A DNA stretch of 64,000 nt, taken from Dyadobacter fermentans. GTDB lineage: Bacteria > Bacteroidota > Bacteroidia > Cytophagales > Spirosomataceae. Both the position numbers and the translations under genes were made by a program. Below, one piece after another: positions 53,454-62,600 of this stretch (position 1 is the stretch's first letter; each line of letters opens with the position of its first letter). The stretch covers positions 248,001 to 312,000 of the forward strand of contig NZ_JAHXBN010000017.1 of assembly GCF_019924045.1 (NCBI RefSeq), given 5' to 3'. The notes below the pieces were generated by a model. The model ran no database searches. It saw only the letters and a program-made list of their open reading frames with translations, and was not told the DNA's origin.

Positions 53454-54446
53454 ATGAACGGGAATAACGGCGGCCGGTTAAGGATTTTTACCTGGCACAT
53501 TCATGGGAGTTATCTTTATTATCTTTCAAAGGGCAATTACGATATTTTTATTCCCGTCAACGGCACTCGCAGCGAAGGGTATTACGGGCGTGGCGAGACA
53601 TTTCCTTTCGGTCCCAATGTGATCGAAGTGGACGCAGCGGACGTGCGTAACAGGGAGTTCGATTGTATCCTGTTTCAGTCGGAGCGGAATTACCTGATTG
53701 ATCAGCATGATATCCTTGCAGATTGGCAGAAGCGGCTTCCACGCCTCTACGTGGAGCATAACACGCCTGTGCAGCACCCCACCAACAGCCGGCACGTCAT
53801 GACGGACCCGGCCGTGAAGATGGTGCATGTGACTCATTTCAACAAACTCATGTGGGACAATGGCGGTTCGCGCAATGTGTGTGTGATCGAGCATGGCGTA
53901 TGCATTCCGGAAGTTTCCTACCGTGGGGATATTCCGCGCGGCATTGTGGTGATCAATCACATCGAGCAGCGGGGACGGATCACCGGTTGGGATGTTTTCG
54001 ATGAAGTCCGGAAGCACGTGCCCTTAGACCTGATCGGCATGGGCACCAGCGGCTCGGGCGGGCTGGGAGAGGTGCTCAATCCGCAGTTGCCGGAATTTAT
54101 CAGCCGTTATCGCTTTTTCTTCAATCCGATCCGCTACACGAGTTTCGGCTTAGCCGTTTGCGAAGCCATGATGACTGGCATGCCCGTGGTCGCGTTGGCG
54201 ACGACCGAGTATGTGACGGTGATCAAAGACCGTGAATGCGGATTGATAGATACCGATATCGATCGCCTGATCGAAGGTATGAACGGCCTCATTGCCGACC
54301 CGGTTTGGGCGCGGCAGCTGGGCGAACACGCCGCGGAGGTAACCAAAAGTAAATTCAGCATTACCCGGTTCGTGACGGATTGGGAAAGCACTTTCAGACA
54401 AACTATTCAACACAACTATGAAAAGGGAAATAGCATTTATCAGTGA
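53454..54446 (+). CDS. GT4-type glycosyltransferase, short form
   Basis: A 330-residue protein. The ATG at 53454 is preferred because upstream codons in the same frame cover the divergent promoter. It has a GT-B layout: a short N-terminal domain (GRLRIFTWHIHGSYLYYLSK, RLYVEHNTPVQHPTN) and a C-terminal donor-binding domain with FNPIRYTSFGLAVCEAMMTG, the E-x7-E type motif of GT4, followed by GMPVVALATTE. A first gene of the rightward string, it overlaps the next GT4 gene by 29 bp. Substrate is unknown. The 238-bp region to the carbamoyltransferase start must contain both divergent promoters; I could not place them. Confidence 0.82.
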   Translation: MNGNNGGRLRIFTWHIHGSYLYYLSKGNYDIFIPVNGTRSEGYYGRGETFPFGPNVIEVDAADVRNREFDCILFQSERNYLIDQHDILADWQKRLPRLYVEHNTPVQHPTNSRHVMTDPAVKMVHVTHFNKLMWDNGGSRNVCVIEHGVCIPEVSYRGDIPRGIVVINHIEQRGRITGWDVFDEVRKHVPLDLIGMGTSGSGGLGEVLNPQLPEFISRYRFFFNPIRYTSFGLAVCEAMMTGMPVVALATTEYVTVIKDRECGLIDTDIDRLIEGMNGLIADPVWARQLGEHAAEVTKSKFSITRFVTDWESTFRQTIQHNYEKGNSIYQ

Positions 54447-55749
54447 GCATGCCTCTCCGCTGGCGATATTAGGGGGAGTGGATAGCGGCGGGCAGAACGT
54501 CTACGTCGCCGAACTCTGCAAATCGCTCGCCAAACTGGGTTATAAGATCGACATTTTTACGAGAAAGGACTGCGCCGAGCTTCCCGAGATTGTTTCATGG
54601 CTGCCGGGCATCCGCGTGATACACATCGAGGCCGGCCCCGCTACGGACGTGCCGAAGGAGCACCTGCTGGGTTTTATGGAAGAATTCGGCAGAAATATGA
54701 TCGGTTTCATGAAGCGATTTCAAATAGAATATGAATTGGTACATGCCAATTTCTTTATGTCGGGCTTGGTGGCGTCCTACGTGAAACGGCGGCTGGGCAT
54801 TCCCTATGTGATCACATTTCACGCATTGGGTAAAATCCGGAAACTGCATCAGAAAGAGCAGGATGCATTCCCCGAGGAACGCCTCGGCATTGAACAGATG
54901 ATCGTTGACGATGCCGACTATATCATTGCGGAATGTCCGCAGGACAAGCAGGACCTAGTGGAGCATTACCAGGCCGACCCGTCGAATATCACCGTTATAC
55001 CGTGCGGCTTCAGTGGCGACGAGTTTCATCCGGTAGCCAAGTCGGTCGCACGCAGGCAACTGGGGCTGGAAAGGGACGAACTGGTATTGCTGCAACTGGG
55101 CAGGGTGGTACCCCGCAAAGGAATCGATAATGTGATCCGCTCGCTGCGCTACCTCCGCGACATCCCCAAACTGCGATTGCTCGTGGTCGGGGGAGCGAAG
55201 GACGTCCCCGATTTCAAAAACGATCAGGAGTTTATCCGCCTTCGTGATATTGCGCGGGAAGAGGGGGTGTTGGCGCAGGTTGAATTTACCGGCCGCCGGA
55301 ACCGGCAGCAACTTAAACAGTACTACCAGGCGGCAGATTTCTTTATTTCCACACCCTGGTACGAGCCTTTCGGTATTACCCCATTAGAAGCAATGGCATG
55401 CGGCACGCCGGTTATCGGCTCTGCGGTGGGTGGAATCAAATATACGGTTAAAGACCAGGAAACAGGTTTTCTGGTGCCGCCGCACGATCCACAGGCGCTG
55501 GCGCTGGCCGTACGTGAGGGCATTTCGTGTCCCGACAAATACCAGGCATTGTGCCGCAATGCACTCAAACGCGTGAATGCATATTTTACCTGGGAACATG
55601 TTGCGCGGAAAGCCGACGATCTCTATCACCGGGTCAATCTGCGCACGGTTTCGCGGCCGGCTGCTTCCTTACTTTATATGCGGAATGCCGGCGTCATGCG
55701 GCAAGCCGATTACCGCAACAGCATAAGAGCCTATGCAATACCACGTTAA
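54418..55749 (+). CDS. GT4-family glycosyltransferase
   Basis: A 443-residue cytoplasmic GT-B protein. The opening SPLAILGGVDSGGQNVYVAE is the hallmark of GT4 sucrose-synthase/MshA-like enzymes. The donor domain has LQLGRVVPRKGIDNVIRSL, YYQAADFFISTPWYEPFGIT and the EAMACGTPVIGSAVGG loop. It transfers a sugar from a nucleotide donor. Overlaps of 29 bp with the preceding GT4 and 17 bp with the following phosphatase gene show a tightly coupled operon. The last ~45 residues (after RVNLRTVSRPAAS) are basic and outside the core fold. Confidence 0.92.
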   Translation: MKREIAFISEHASPLAILGGVDSGGQNVYVAELCKSLAKLGYKIDIFTRKDCAELPEIVSWLPGIRVIHIEAGPATDVPKEHLLGFMEEFGRNMIGFMKRFQIEYELVHANFFMSGLVASYVKRRLGIPYVITFHALGKIRKLHQKEQDAFPEERLGIEQMIVDDADYIIAECPQDKQDLVEHYQADPSNITVIPCGFSGDEFHPVAKSVARRQLGLERDELVLLQLGRVVPRKGIDNVIRSLRYLRDIPKLRLLVVGGAKDVPDFKNDQEFIRLRDIAREEGVLAQVEFTGRRNRQQLKQYYQAADFFISTPWYEPFGITPLEAMACGTPVIGSAVGGIKYTVKDQETGFLVPPHDPQALALAVREGISCPDKYQALCRNALKRVNAYFTWEHVARKADDLYHRVNLRTVSRPAASLLYMRNAGVMRQADYRNSIRAYAIPR

Positions 55750-56305
55750 CAAGGCGGTTTTTCTGGATAAAGACGGCACGCTGATTCGCGACGAACCCTA
55801 TAATGTCGATCCCGCGAAAGTTGTCTTTGAAGCCGAGGTATTCGAAGGCCTGCGGACTTTGCAGGCCGACGGATACCGCCTGGTAGTGGTGTCGAATCAG
55901 CCGGGCCTGGCGATGGGCCTATTCTCTAAAATCGAGCTGGATGCACTGATAAGGTATTTCGAAGATGTTTTTGTAGAGAATGGGTTGGTACTCTCGGGGT
56001 TTTATTACTGCCCGCATTTACCTGCCTCCGCAGACAGGGCATGTGAATGTCGTAAGCCAGGGCCGGGCTTGCTGATACAGGCCGCGGCAGATCTGCACAT
56101 TGATCTTCGACATTCATGGATGATCGGGGACATTCTCCATGATGTGGAAGCGGGTAACCGGGCGGGTTGTCACACAGTTCTGATCGACAATGGAAATGAG
56201 ACGGAATGGATGGAAGGCCCGTACCGGGTCCCGCATTACACCACACGTTATTTCAAGGACGCCGCCGACTATATTACCACCCAAACCATTGCCGAGAATG
56301 ATTGA
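55733..56305 (+). CDS. gmhB: HAD-IIIA phosphatase, D,D-heptose 1,7-bisphosphate phosphatase-like
   Basis: A 190-residue cytoplasmic HAD phosphatase. Motif I is FLDKDGTLIRD (nucleophile Asp12, acid Asp14), motif II VVVSNQPG, and motif IV MIGDILHDVEAG. Between them a Cys/His zinc loop (CPHLPAS...CECRKPGPG) matches GmhB, which takes the 7-phosphate off D-glycero-D-manno-heptose 1,7-bisphosphate on the way to ADP- or GDP-heptose. Histidinol-phosphatase is the related alternative, but the two GT9 genes nearby favour heptose. No gmhA or hldE partner is seen in this window. Overlaps of 17 bp and 8 bp with its neighbours couple it to the GT operon. Confidence 0.85.
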   Translation: MQYHVNKAVFLDKDGTLIRDEPYNVDPAKVVFEAEVFEGLRTLQADGYRLVVVSNQPGLAMGLFSKIELDALIRYFEDVFVENGLVLSGFYYCPHLPASADRACECRKPGPGLLIQAAADLHIDLRHSWMIGDILHDVEAGNRAGCHTVLIDNGNETEWMEGPYRVPHYTTRYFKDAADYITTQTIAEND

Positions 56306-57407
56306 TAATAAGTGTCTGCGGCGCGTACTCTGCATCCGCGCCGACAATATGGGCGACGTTATCATGTCGTCGCCGGCCATGCGCGCCCTGAAAGAAACCT
56401 TCGGAAGCCATATTACCTTACTCACTTCCAGGGCGGGGGCATTGGTAGTTCCTTATCTCGACTGTGTTGACGGGCTCATCACAGCCGATTTACCGTGGGC
56501 GGGGCATGCCGGGTCCACAGATTATGACCTGCCTGCATTGGCGGGTGAAATCGCCTCCATGCATTTCGACGCAGCTATCATTTTTACAGTTTACAGCCAA
56601 AGCGCGCTCCCCGCAGCGATGCTCGCGTATATGGCGGGCATTCCCGTACGCGTCGCCTACGCGAGGGAAAATCCTTATGCATTGCTTACTACCTGGCTTC
56701 CCGATAATGAACCTTATGAGCGGATCAGCCACCAGGTAGAGCGCGACTTGCATCTGGTTCGCAGCATTGGCGCCGACGTCGCCGATGACCGGCTTCTTTT
56801 GACCCCACATGCGCAAACACTGGAAGGGTTGAAGGACAAACTTTCTTCCATTTCTATTCATTATAATACATCCTATTGGGTGCTGCATCCCGGTGTCTCG
56901 GAGGAGAAACGAAAATATCCGGCAGAATTCTGGATCGAAACCGGCAAGCTTTTGGCGGCAAAATTTGGTTTGCCATTGTTAATATCCGGGTCGGCGTCCG
57001 AGAAGACGCTCGCAGATGCTATCGCTGCCGGTATTGGTAGCAGCGCACGGTCGGTAGCCGGGGTATTGTCGTTGGGTGAGTTCATCGCGTTGGTGGACAA
57101 AGCAGCCGGTGTAGTTTCCGTGAATACTTCCACCATTCATATTGCAGCAGCCGTGCAGACGCCCGTGGTTGTTTTATATGCACAAACCAATCCCCAGCAT
57201 ACGCCCTGGAAAAGTCTTCAGGAAGTATTGCCCTTTTCCGTTCCAGCCCATCTGCAAAGCCGGAATGCCGTTATCCGGCACGTTGCCCAAAGCCTGTATC
57301 ATGAAGTAGTACCGTATCCGGCCCCGGTGGAGATTGTAGGGGCGGTGGAAAGACTGCTTAGTTCAAAGGCGGCCCCTCCGGGCCTTGTTGAACAGGAGCG
57401 TTACTGA
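56298..57407 (+). CDS. GT9 heptosyltransferase-family glycosyltransferase (second copy)
   Basis: A 369-residue protein from ATG 56298, which overlaps the phosphatase stop by 8 bp. GT9 features are VLCIRADNMGDVIMSSPAMR at the start, YWVLHPGVSEEKRKYPAEFW, and VSVNTSTIHIAAAVQTPVVV followed by YAQTNPQHTPW. It probably transfers heptose in the same glycan as the GT9 at 49519-50520 but is only distantly similar to it. Its last 50 bp overlap, in antisense, the end of the MFS gene at 57358-58866, so the two 3' ends are convergent and share DNA. Confidence 0.9.
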   Translation: MIDNKCLRRVLCIRADNMGDVIMSSPAMRALKETFGSHITLLTSRAGALVVPYLDCVDGLITADLPWAGHAGSTDYDLPALAGEIASMHFDAAIIFTVYSQSALPAAMLAYMAGIPVRVAYARENPYALLTTWLPDNEPYERISHQVERDLHLVRSIGADVADDRLLLTPHAQTLEGLKDKLSSISIHYNTSYWVLHPGVSEEKRKYPAEFWIETGKLLAAKFGLPLLISGSASEKTLADAIAAGIGSSARSVAGVLSLGEFIALVDKAAGVVSVNTSTIHIAAAVQTPVVVLYAQTNPQHTPWKSLQEVLPFSVPAHLQSRNAVIRHVAQSLYHEVVPYPAPVEIVGAVERLLSSKAAPPGLVEQERY

Positions 57408-58866
57408 CGCGTTTGCCTTTGAACAATGTATTCAATGACGATTGCCAGTTCAGGAGCACATCAATGATGAAGAAATCGCGGAGATTACTGCGAATACTCG
57501 TGCGCAGGATGCGCTTGACGATACTTTTGTGCACCTCGCCTTCCTCCCGAACACGTGGCAGCAGCTGAATAGCCACCACCGTGAGCACCGCCCCGATCAG
57601 GAAGAGGAAGTTCCATTCGTGCAAGAGCAACAACCTGAAACTTTTTTGCAGGGTCGGGCCGGTCCATTCGGCCATGATGCGTAGCTGGCGCAGTGTAAAG
57701 TAGTCGGCCAGGAAGCCGCCGATCATGGGCGCCAGGGAGGAAAACACAGCGGTAATGATGTTCTTGACAGAAAGGTAAACAATGGCTTCCCGCGAGGGGG
57801 CGAGTTTAAGCCCGATGTTGGTCAATGCGAGGTTGATGCCCGCATTGCTGGCCCCGCTCAGCATATGAATGAACGCCAGCAGAACCATGTTTGAAACCAG
57901 GCTGTAATAAATGCCCACAAAACACCACGCGATCACGCAGAGGAGGTACAGTGGCGCGCAAATGGCGATGATCGTTTTGTTGCTGTAACGGTCGGCAAAG
58001 ACGCCCCATAATCCGATAGTGATAATGCTGCTCAGTTGGCTGAGGATCGTCAGCGGGACAATGTAGAGCAACGTGAGGCCAAGGGTTTTCAGCATAAACA
58101 CCGTAAAAAACGGCGTTGCAATATTGACTGCGAAAAGCCATGCTGAATTAAATACCAGCAGCTTTCGGAAGTTGAGGTCTTTCAGCGGGCGCACAAACAT
58201 TCTGAGAATGTTGTCGCGGTCCAGAATCGACATTGGCTCCGGAACCGTAGAGAGCAGCCATGCTCCCGAGAGGCCGATGATACCAGCCAGCACGAACATG
58301 ATTGAGTAGGTTGTCAGTTCAAACTGGGGATAATTTTTACGGATACTATCAACCGCAATCGCCAGGATAATGCTCAGGACTACGTTCAACATCTGTGCAT
58401 ACCGGCCACGTTTGGAGAAATATACACCCAGCATTTCGCCGGGGACAAGGTCTTTCATCCATGCATTCCAGCTGGGCCCGGCAATGGAGCCGAACAGGTA
58501 AAAGAAGAAAAGAAAAAAAAGCAGCAGGTTCACCGGCGCTTCTTTCCCGAACACGAAAGGCAACAAGCCGATCAACAGGAGCGGTACGCGCGCTAATATG
58601 GAGCATATGACCGACACGGCGCGACGGTTGTTGTACTTCCGGATCAGCCAGATAGACGTGAGCTGAAATACATTGGTTAACGTAGGCAGGGAGGCCAGTA
58701 ACCCAATTTGAAAGTTATTGGCACCGAGCAGTAGTGCAAATGCAACCAGAAAGGTTCCACCGGTGAGGGTGGTCATGGCCTCGGTAGTCAGGCCTTCCTT
58801 CAGAATGGTATTCAATCCGCTGTGGACCTCCTGTTCGGAGAGTCGTTCCTTGGGTCTGAAAATCAT
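57358..58866 (-). CDS. MFS membrane transporter
   Basis: A 502-residue inner-membrane protein with about 12 helices, the first at ~33-55 (TLTGGTFLVAFALLLGANNF). MFS-like loops include WLIRKYNNRRAVSV between helices 2 and 3 and FADRYSNKTIIAI in the second half. The protein lacks sugar-porter signatures, and the closest general type is the drug/solute MFS group with GSIAGPSWNAWMKDLVP. The cytoplasmic C-terminal tail (~445-502) is basic. It may export a product of the adjacent glycan cluster or be unrelated; it faces the cluster and overlaps its last gene by 50 bp. Confidence 0.85.
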   Translation of the reverse strand: MIFRPKERLSEQEVHSGLNTILKEGLTTEAMTTLTGGTFLVAFALLLGANNFQIGLLASLPTLTNVFQLTSIWLIRKYNNRRAVSVICSILARVPLLLIGLLPFVFGKEAPVNLLLFFLFFFYLFGSIAGPSWNAWMKDLVPGEMLGVYFSKRGRYAQMLNVVLSIILAIAVDSIRKNYPQFELTTYSIMFVLAGIIGLSGAWLLSTVPEPMSILDRDNILRMFVRPLKDLNFRKLLVFNSAWLFAVNIATPFFTVFMLKTLGLTLLYIVPLTILSQLSSIITIGLWGVFADRYSNKTIIAICAPLYLLCVIAWCFVGIYYSLVSNMVLLAFIHMLSGASNAGINLALTNIGLKLAPSREAIVYLSVKNIITAVFSSLAPMIGGFLADYFTLRQLRIMAEWTGPTLQKSFRLLLLHEWNFLFLIGAVLTVVAIQLLPRVREEGEVHKSIVKRILRTSIRSNLRDFFIIDVLLNWQSSLNTLFKGKRVSNAPVQQGPEGPPLN

Positions 58867-58978
58867 AGGCGTGAATGGATTTCGACTCCTTACTCTCCCC
58901 GCGTTCGGGGCTTAGATCGGGCAAATCCGTAAATAAGCGTGCCACAGGATCCGGGCAAAGCGAAGGGCGATGAGGGGA

Positions 58979-59443
58979 TTAGGGCATGCCGGTGGGCGAC
59001 TGCGATTCGGCCAGTTCCTTGATTATTTCGAGTGCTTTTGCCCAGCAATCCGATACTTCATTGTAGAAATCGTCTTCAACGGTCACCTCCACATGCATTC
59101 TAACCGAGTCATGGTCCGTCGTGAAAAGGTACTGTTCAAAAAACTCCCGGCTCTCTACTGCTTCGTCACTTTCACAATCCTCTACACCGTTTGTGATCAT
59201 GCCTACGTTCTGCATGCGTATTTTTTCAAAAGGCCGGGCTACCCTGATCCGCGTAATCAAACCGGTTTGATCATCATCGACAAAAACTGCTTTGCTTCCT
59301 TCCTGCCAGTCGGTTTGCGCGATTTTTCGTCTACCCAAAGCGGCAAGCCAGACAACGTTGTACTGTGCTTCGGTAATAACCCGCCAAATTCTTTCGGCGG
59401 ATGCGTTTATGGAAATCGACTTTTGAACGAGCTTGCGTGCCAT
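58979..59443 (-). CDS. SRPBCC (START/AHSA1-like) domain protein
   Basis: A 154-residue cytoplasmic protein of the helix-grip SRPBCC fold. The first strand and helix SISINASAERIWRVITEAQY are typical, as are TDWQEGSKAVFVDDDQTG and the long C-terminal helix DDFYNEVSDCWAKALEIIKE. Such proteins bind hydrophobic ligands or act as co-chaperone-like AHSA1 domains; no ligand is suggested. It stands alone, leftward, between the MFS gene and the hybrid sensor gene, with about 190 bp of AT-rich sequence separating it from the latter. Confidence 0.85.
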   Translation of the reverse strand: MARKLVQKSISINASAERIWRVITEAQYNVVWLAALGRRKIAQTDWQEGSKAVFVDDDQTGLITRIRVARPFEKIRMQNVGMITNGVEDCESDEAVESREFFEQYLFTTDHDSVRMHVEVTVEDDFYNEVSDCWAKALEIIKELAESQSPTGMP

Positions 59444-59632
59444 ACGTGCAAAGGTTTTGGGGTGGATGAGAAAAACCTTTGAGAAAAGAATGTGCCGGGG
59501 AGCATTAATTTGCTGAACAGGGAGAACCGTTAAAGATCCTTTCGGTTCGAGCCTCCCAATCTATATTGAGTGGTTTGATTTGCTAAGTAAATTTCATTTA
59601 ACTTACCAGGATTAAATTTAACCCACGTTATT

Positions 59633-62600
59633 TTGAACATTTTATTTGGCTTTCGCCGGGTAGTACTGGTAATTACCATATTATGTTATGCTCATTTTGC
59701 TACGGCTCAGGCTTTCAGGAATTTGGCTAGCCAGGAAGTCGGTTCCATGTCTAACGCCCGAGGGGTAGTCCAGGATAAGCAGGGCTTCATGTGGTTTGCC
59801 ACCTACGCGGGCCTGTTCCGGTATGATTCTCACACGCTGAAAAAATACCTGCATAATTCTTCCGACCCGAGCTCTATTTCGTCCGACATGCTGAATACCG
59901 TTTTCTGCGACTCGAAAGGCGACCTTTGGGTGGGCGGAACGGGCGGGCTCGATCGGTACAACCGGGAGACAGACAATTTTACGCACGTCGATCATAATCT
60001 GCCTAACACTAATCCCGAACACAACAACAATATCTATTTCATAGCGGAAGACCGTGATCACCGGTTATTGGTGGGAACACCTTTCGGCCTGAACAGTATC
60101 GCGGTTACAAAAGGTGGTATAAAGGTGACCTATATCCTTCACCGTACTTTTGAGGGACTCGACAAGGACATTTTTTCGGTAAGCCAAACAAGGCAGGGTG
60201 ATTTATGGGCGGGAAGCGATAATGGGTTGGTCTATGTGCCCGCCGACGGAAATCCTCCGCAAGTCTTTCGCTTCAACTCTGCCAATGAATCGCCGCTGAT
60301 GAATGATTTCCGTACGCAGTACCTGGATGAACGGAACGTAATCTGGCTGGGGCCGAGCTCCGGCGGGATTGTTCATTTTGATATAGCGACGAAGACGTTC
60401 AATCCCATGAAAGATTTTGTCGATCCCGATGGGGCGGCACCTGTTGTAAGCTGCATCCTGCCCGACGGCAAGGGAAAACTTTGGATCTCGACGCATTCGG
60501 GGTTGGCTTTGTTCGATCCCGTTAGCCGAAAGACCTTCTGGTACAGAAACCAGCCGGGCAATATTTATAGTCTGGCCGATAACTACATTCAAACCATGTG
60601 TTTGGATCGGCAGGGGGGAGTGTGGCTTGGAACGTACTATTTTGGGATCAGTAATTTCTACCCGAATGCTCCCCGTTTCGTTTCATGGCCTTTTACAGTG
60701 AGCGGTATCTCCGATGTTCGGTATGCCAATTCATGGATGGGCAATAGCAGGGACGGTAAACTTTGGGTAATCGGGAAGGATCAGAAAAAGTTGCTCTTGT
60801 TTGACACCTCGGGTACGCAGACCGGATCGTTCGATCTGAAATTACGGCCCTCCTCCGACTATTATCATTTTTACATTGACGGGAATAACACGCTTTGGGG
60901 GGCAGGGAATACGGTGCTGACAAGTTTCAACCTTAACTCGGGGAGCTATCGCCATTATCCCACCGTAGTCAGCGGAAGTTATAAGGCAGTGGACGACGGG
61001 AGGGTGCACCAGATTCTGGAAGATTCGAAAGGCCGGTTTTGGCTGATAGGCACCTTCGGAGCATTATTGTTTGACAAACATACGGGCCGGTTCACAAAAT
61101 ACAAGTCTGTCACCTACTCCCACAGTATACTGGAAGATTCGAAGGGAAATATATGGATAGGCGGTGGCGACGAGGCATTTGTACTTAAAAATGGCGCCGT
61201 CGATTTCGAAGAATTGGCCACGGACAAAAGCAGGGGAGCCGGGAATTTTGCCGCGGTATGGCGATTGGCGGAAGACGGGGCAGGCAAAATATGGGCAGTC
61301 ACCCGGCAAGGCTTGCAGAGCTTCGACCCCTCTTCGGGCACATTCCGGCTTGACCCGAAAATAACACTTTCAAAAATCGAAGATATCCAGGTAGACAAAA
61401 AAGGTTATTTCTGGCTTGCAACAGAAGCCGAGTTGACACGTTACCATCCCGAAAAGCGGACTCTTCAAACTTACGGTTACCAGGACGGTCTCCCTTTCAA
61501 CGGAATTTCGCGGCCTGCATCGAGCGTGAAAAGTACGTCGGGCATGCTTTATTTTACGACCAACAAAGGGATTTTCCAGTTCTCGCCCAGCCAGGTGACG
61601 GCAAGGAGCGGCGCTTCACAGTTAGTATTAACGCAGCTGAAATTATTGGACCGGGAAGTCAGGGCCGGTGATAATACGGGTTTGCTCGCGCAAAACCTCG
61701 ATCAAACCCGGGAGTTGACCATGCATCATGACCAGAACATCTTTTCTGTCAGTTTTGCCCTGCTGAGCTTTCCAAGATCGGAACGAAACCGTTATGCTTA
61801 CAAGCTGGAAGGGTTCGATAATACCTGGACTAACACGGTTAACCAGTCTGCAACTTATATGAACCTGCCGCCGGGAGATTATGTGTTCACGGTACGGGCT
61901 GCGAACGGGGATGGTTACTGGAATCCTCAGCCGCTTCGCTTAAAAATCAATATACTGCCGCCCTGGTGGAAAACCTGGTATGCCTATCTGGCTTATATTT
62001 TGCTGATTGCTGCCACTGTGTACGCCGTTACCAGGTTTTTCTGGCTCCGCAGTTCTTTCCGAAAGGAAAATGCGCTGAACCAGGTCAAACTCGACTTCTT
62101 TACCAATGTTTCCCATGAAATAAGGACCCACCTTTCGTTGATTTCAGGGCCTATGCAAAAGGCTTTTCAACATGCATACGAAGGTAAAACAGTTGAGCAT
62201 TATCTGGGATTTGCTAAAAACAGTTCTGACCGTTTGCTACTGCTGGTCAATGAGCTGCTCGACTTCCGTAAAGTTCAGAGTGGCGGAGTGAGGCTGCAAG
62301 TCCGGGAATATGACGTGGTCAAAATCGTGAAAAGCGTTATTGCCGCGTTCGAGCATACTGCGAAGGAAAAGGACATTGAAACGATGTTCGTATGCCCGGA
62401 GACGCCGGTGCTGTTGTGGCTGGATATGGCTCAGATGCAAAAAGTGTTTTATAACCTGCTGAGCAATGCATATAAATTCACCTCCGAAGGCGGTAAGGTT
62501 TTGGTGCGCATCGTGGAAGTCAGCAATGAGGTGAGCATTGCCGTCCAGGACAACGGCAAAGGCATACCGGCAGAACATTTGCGGAAACTATTCACATATT

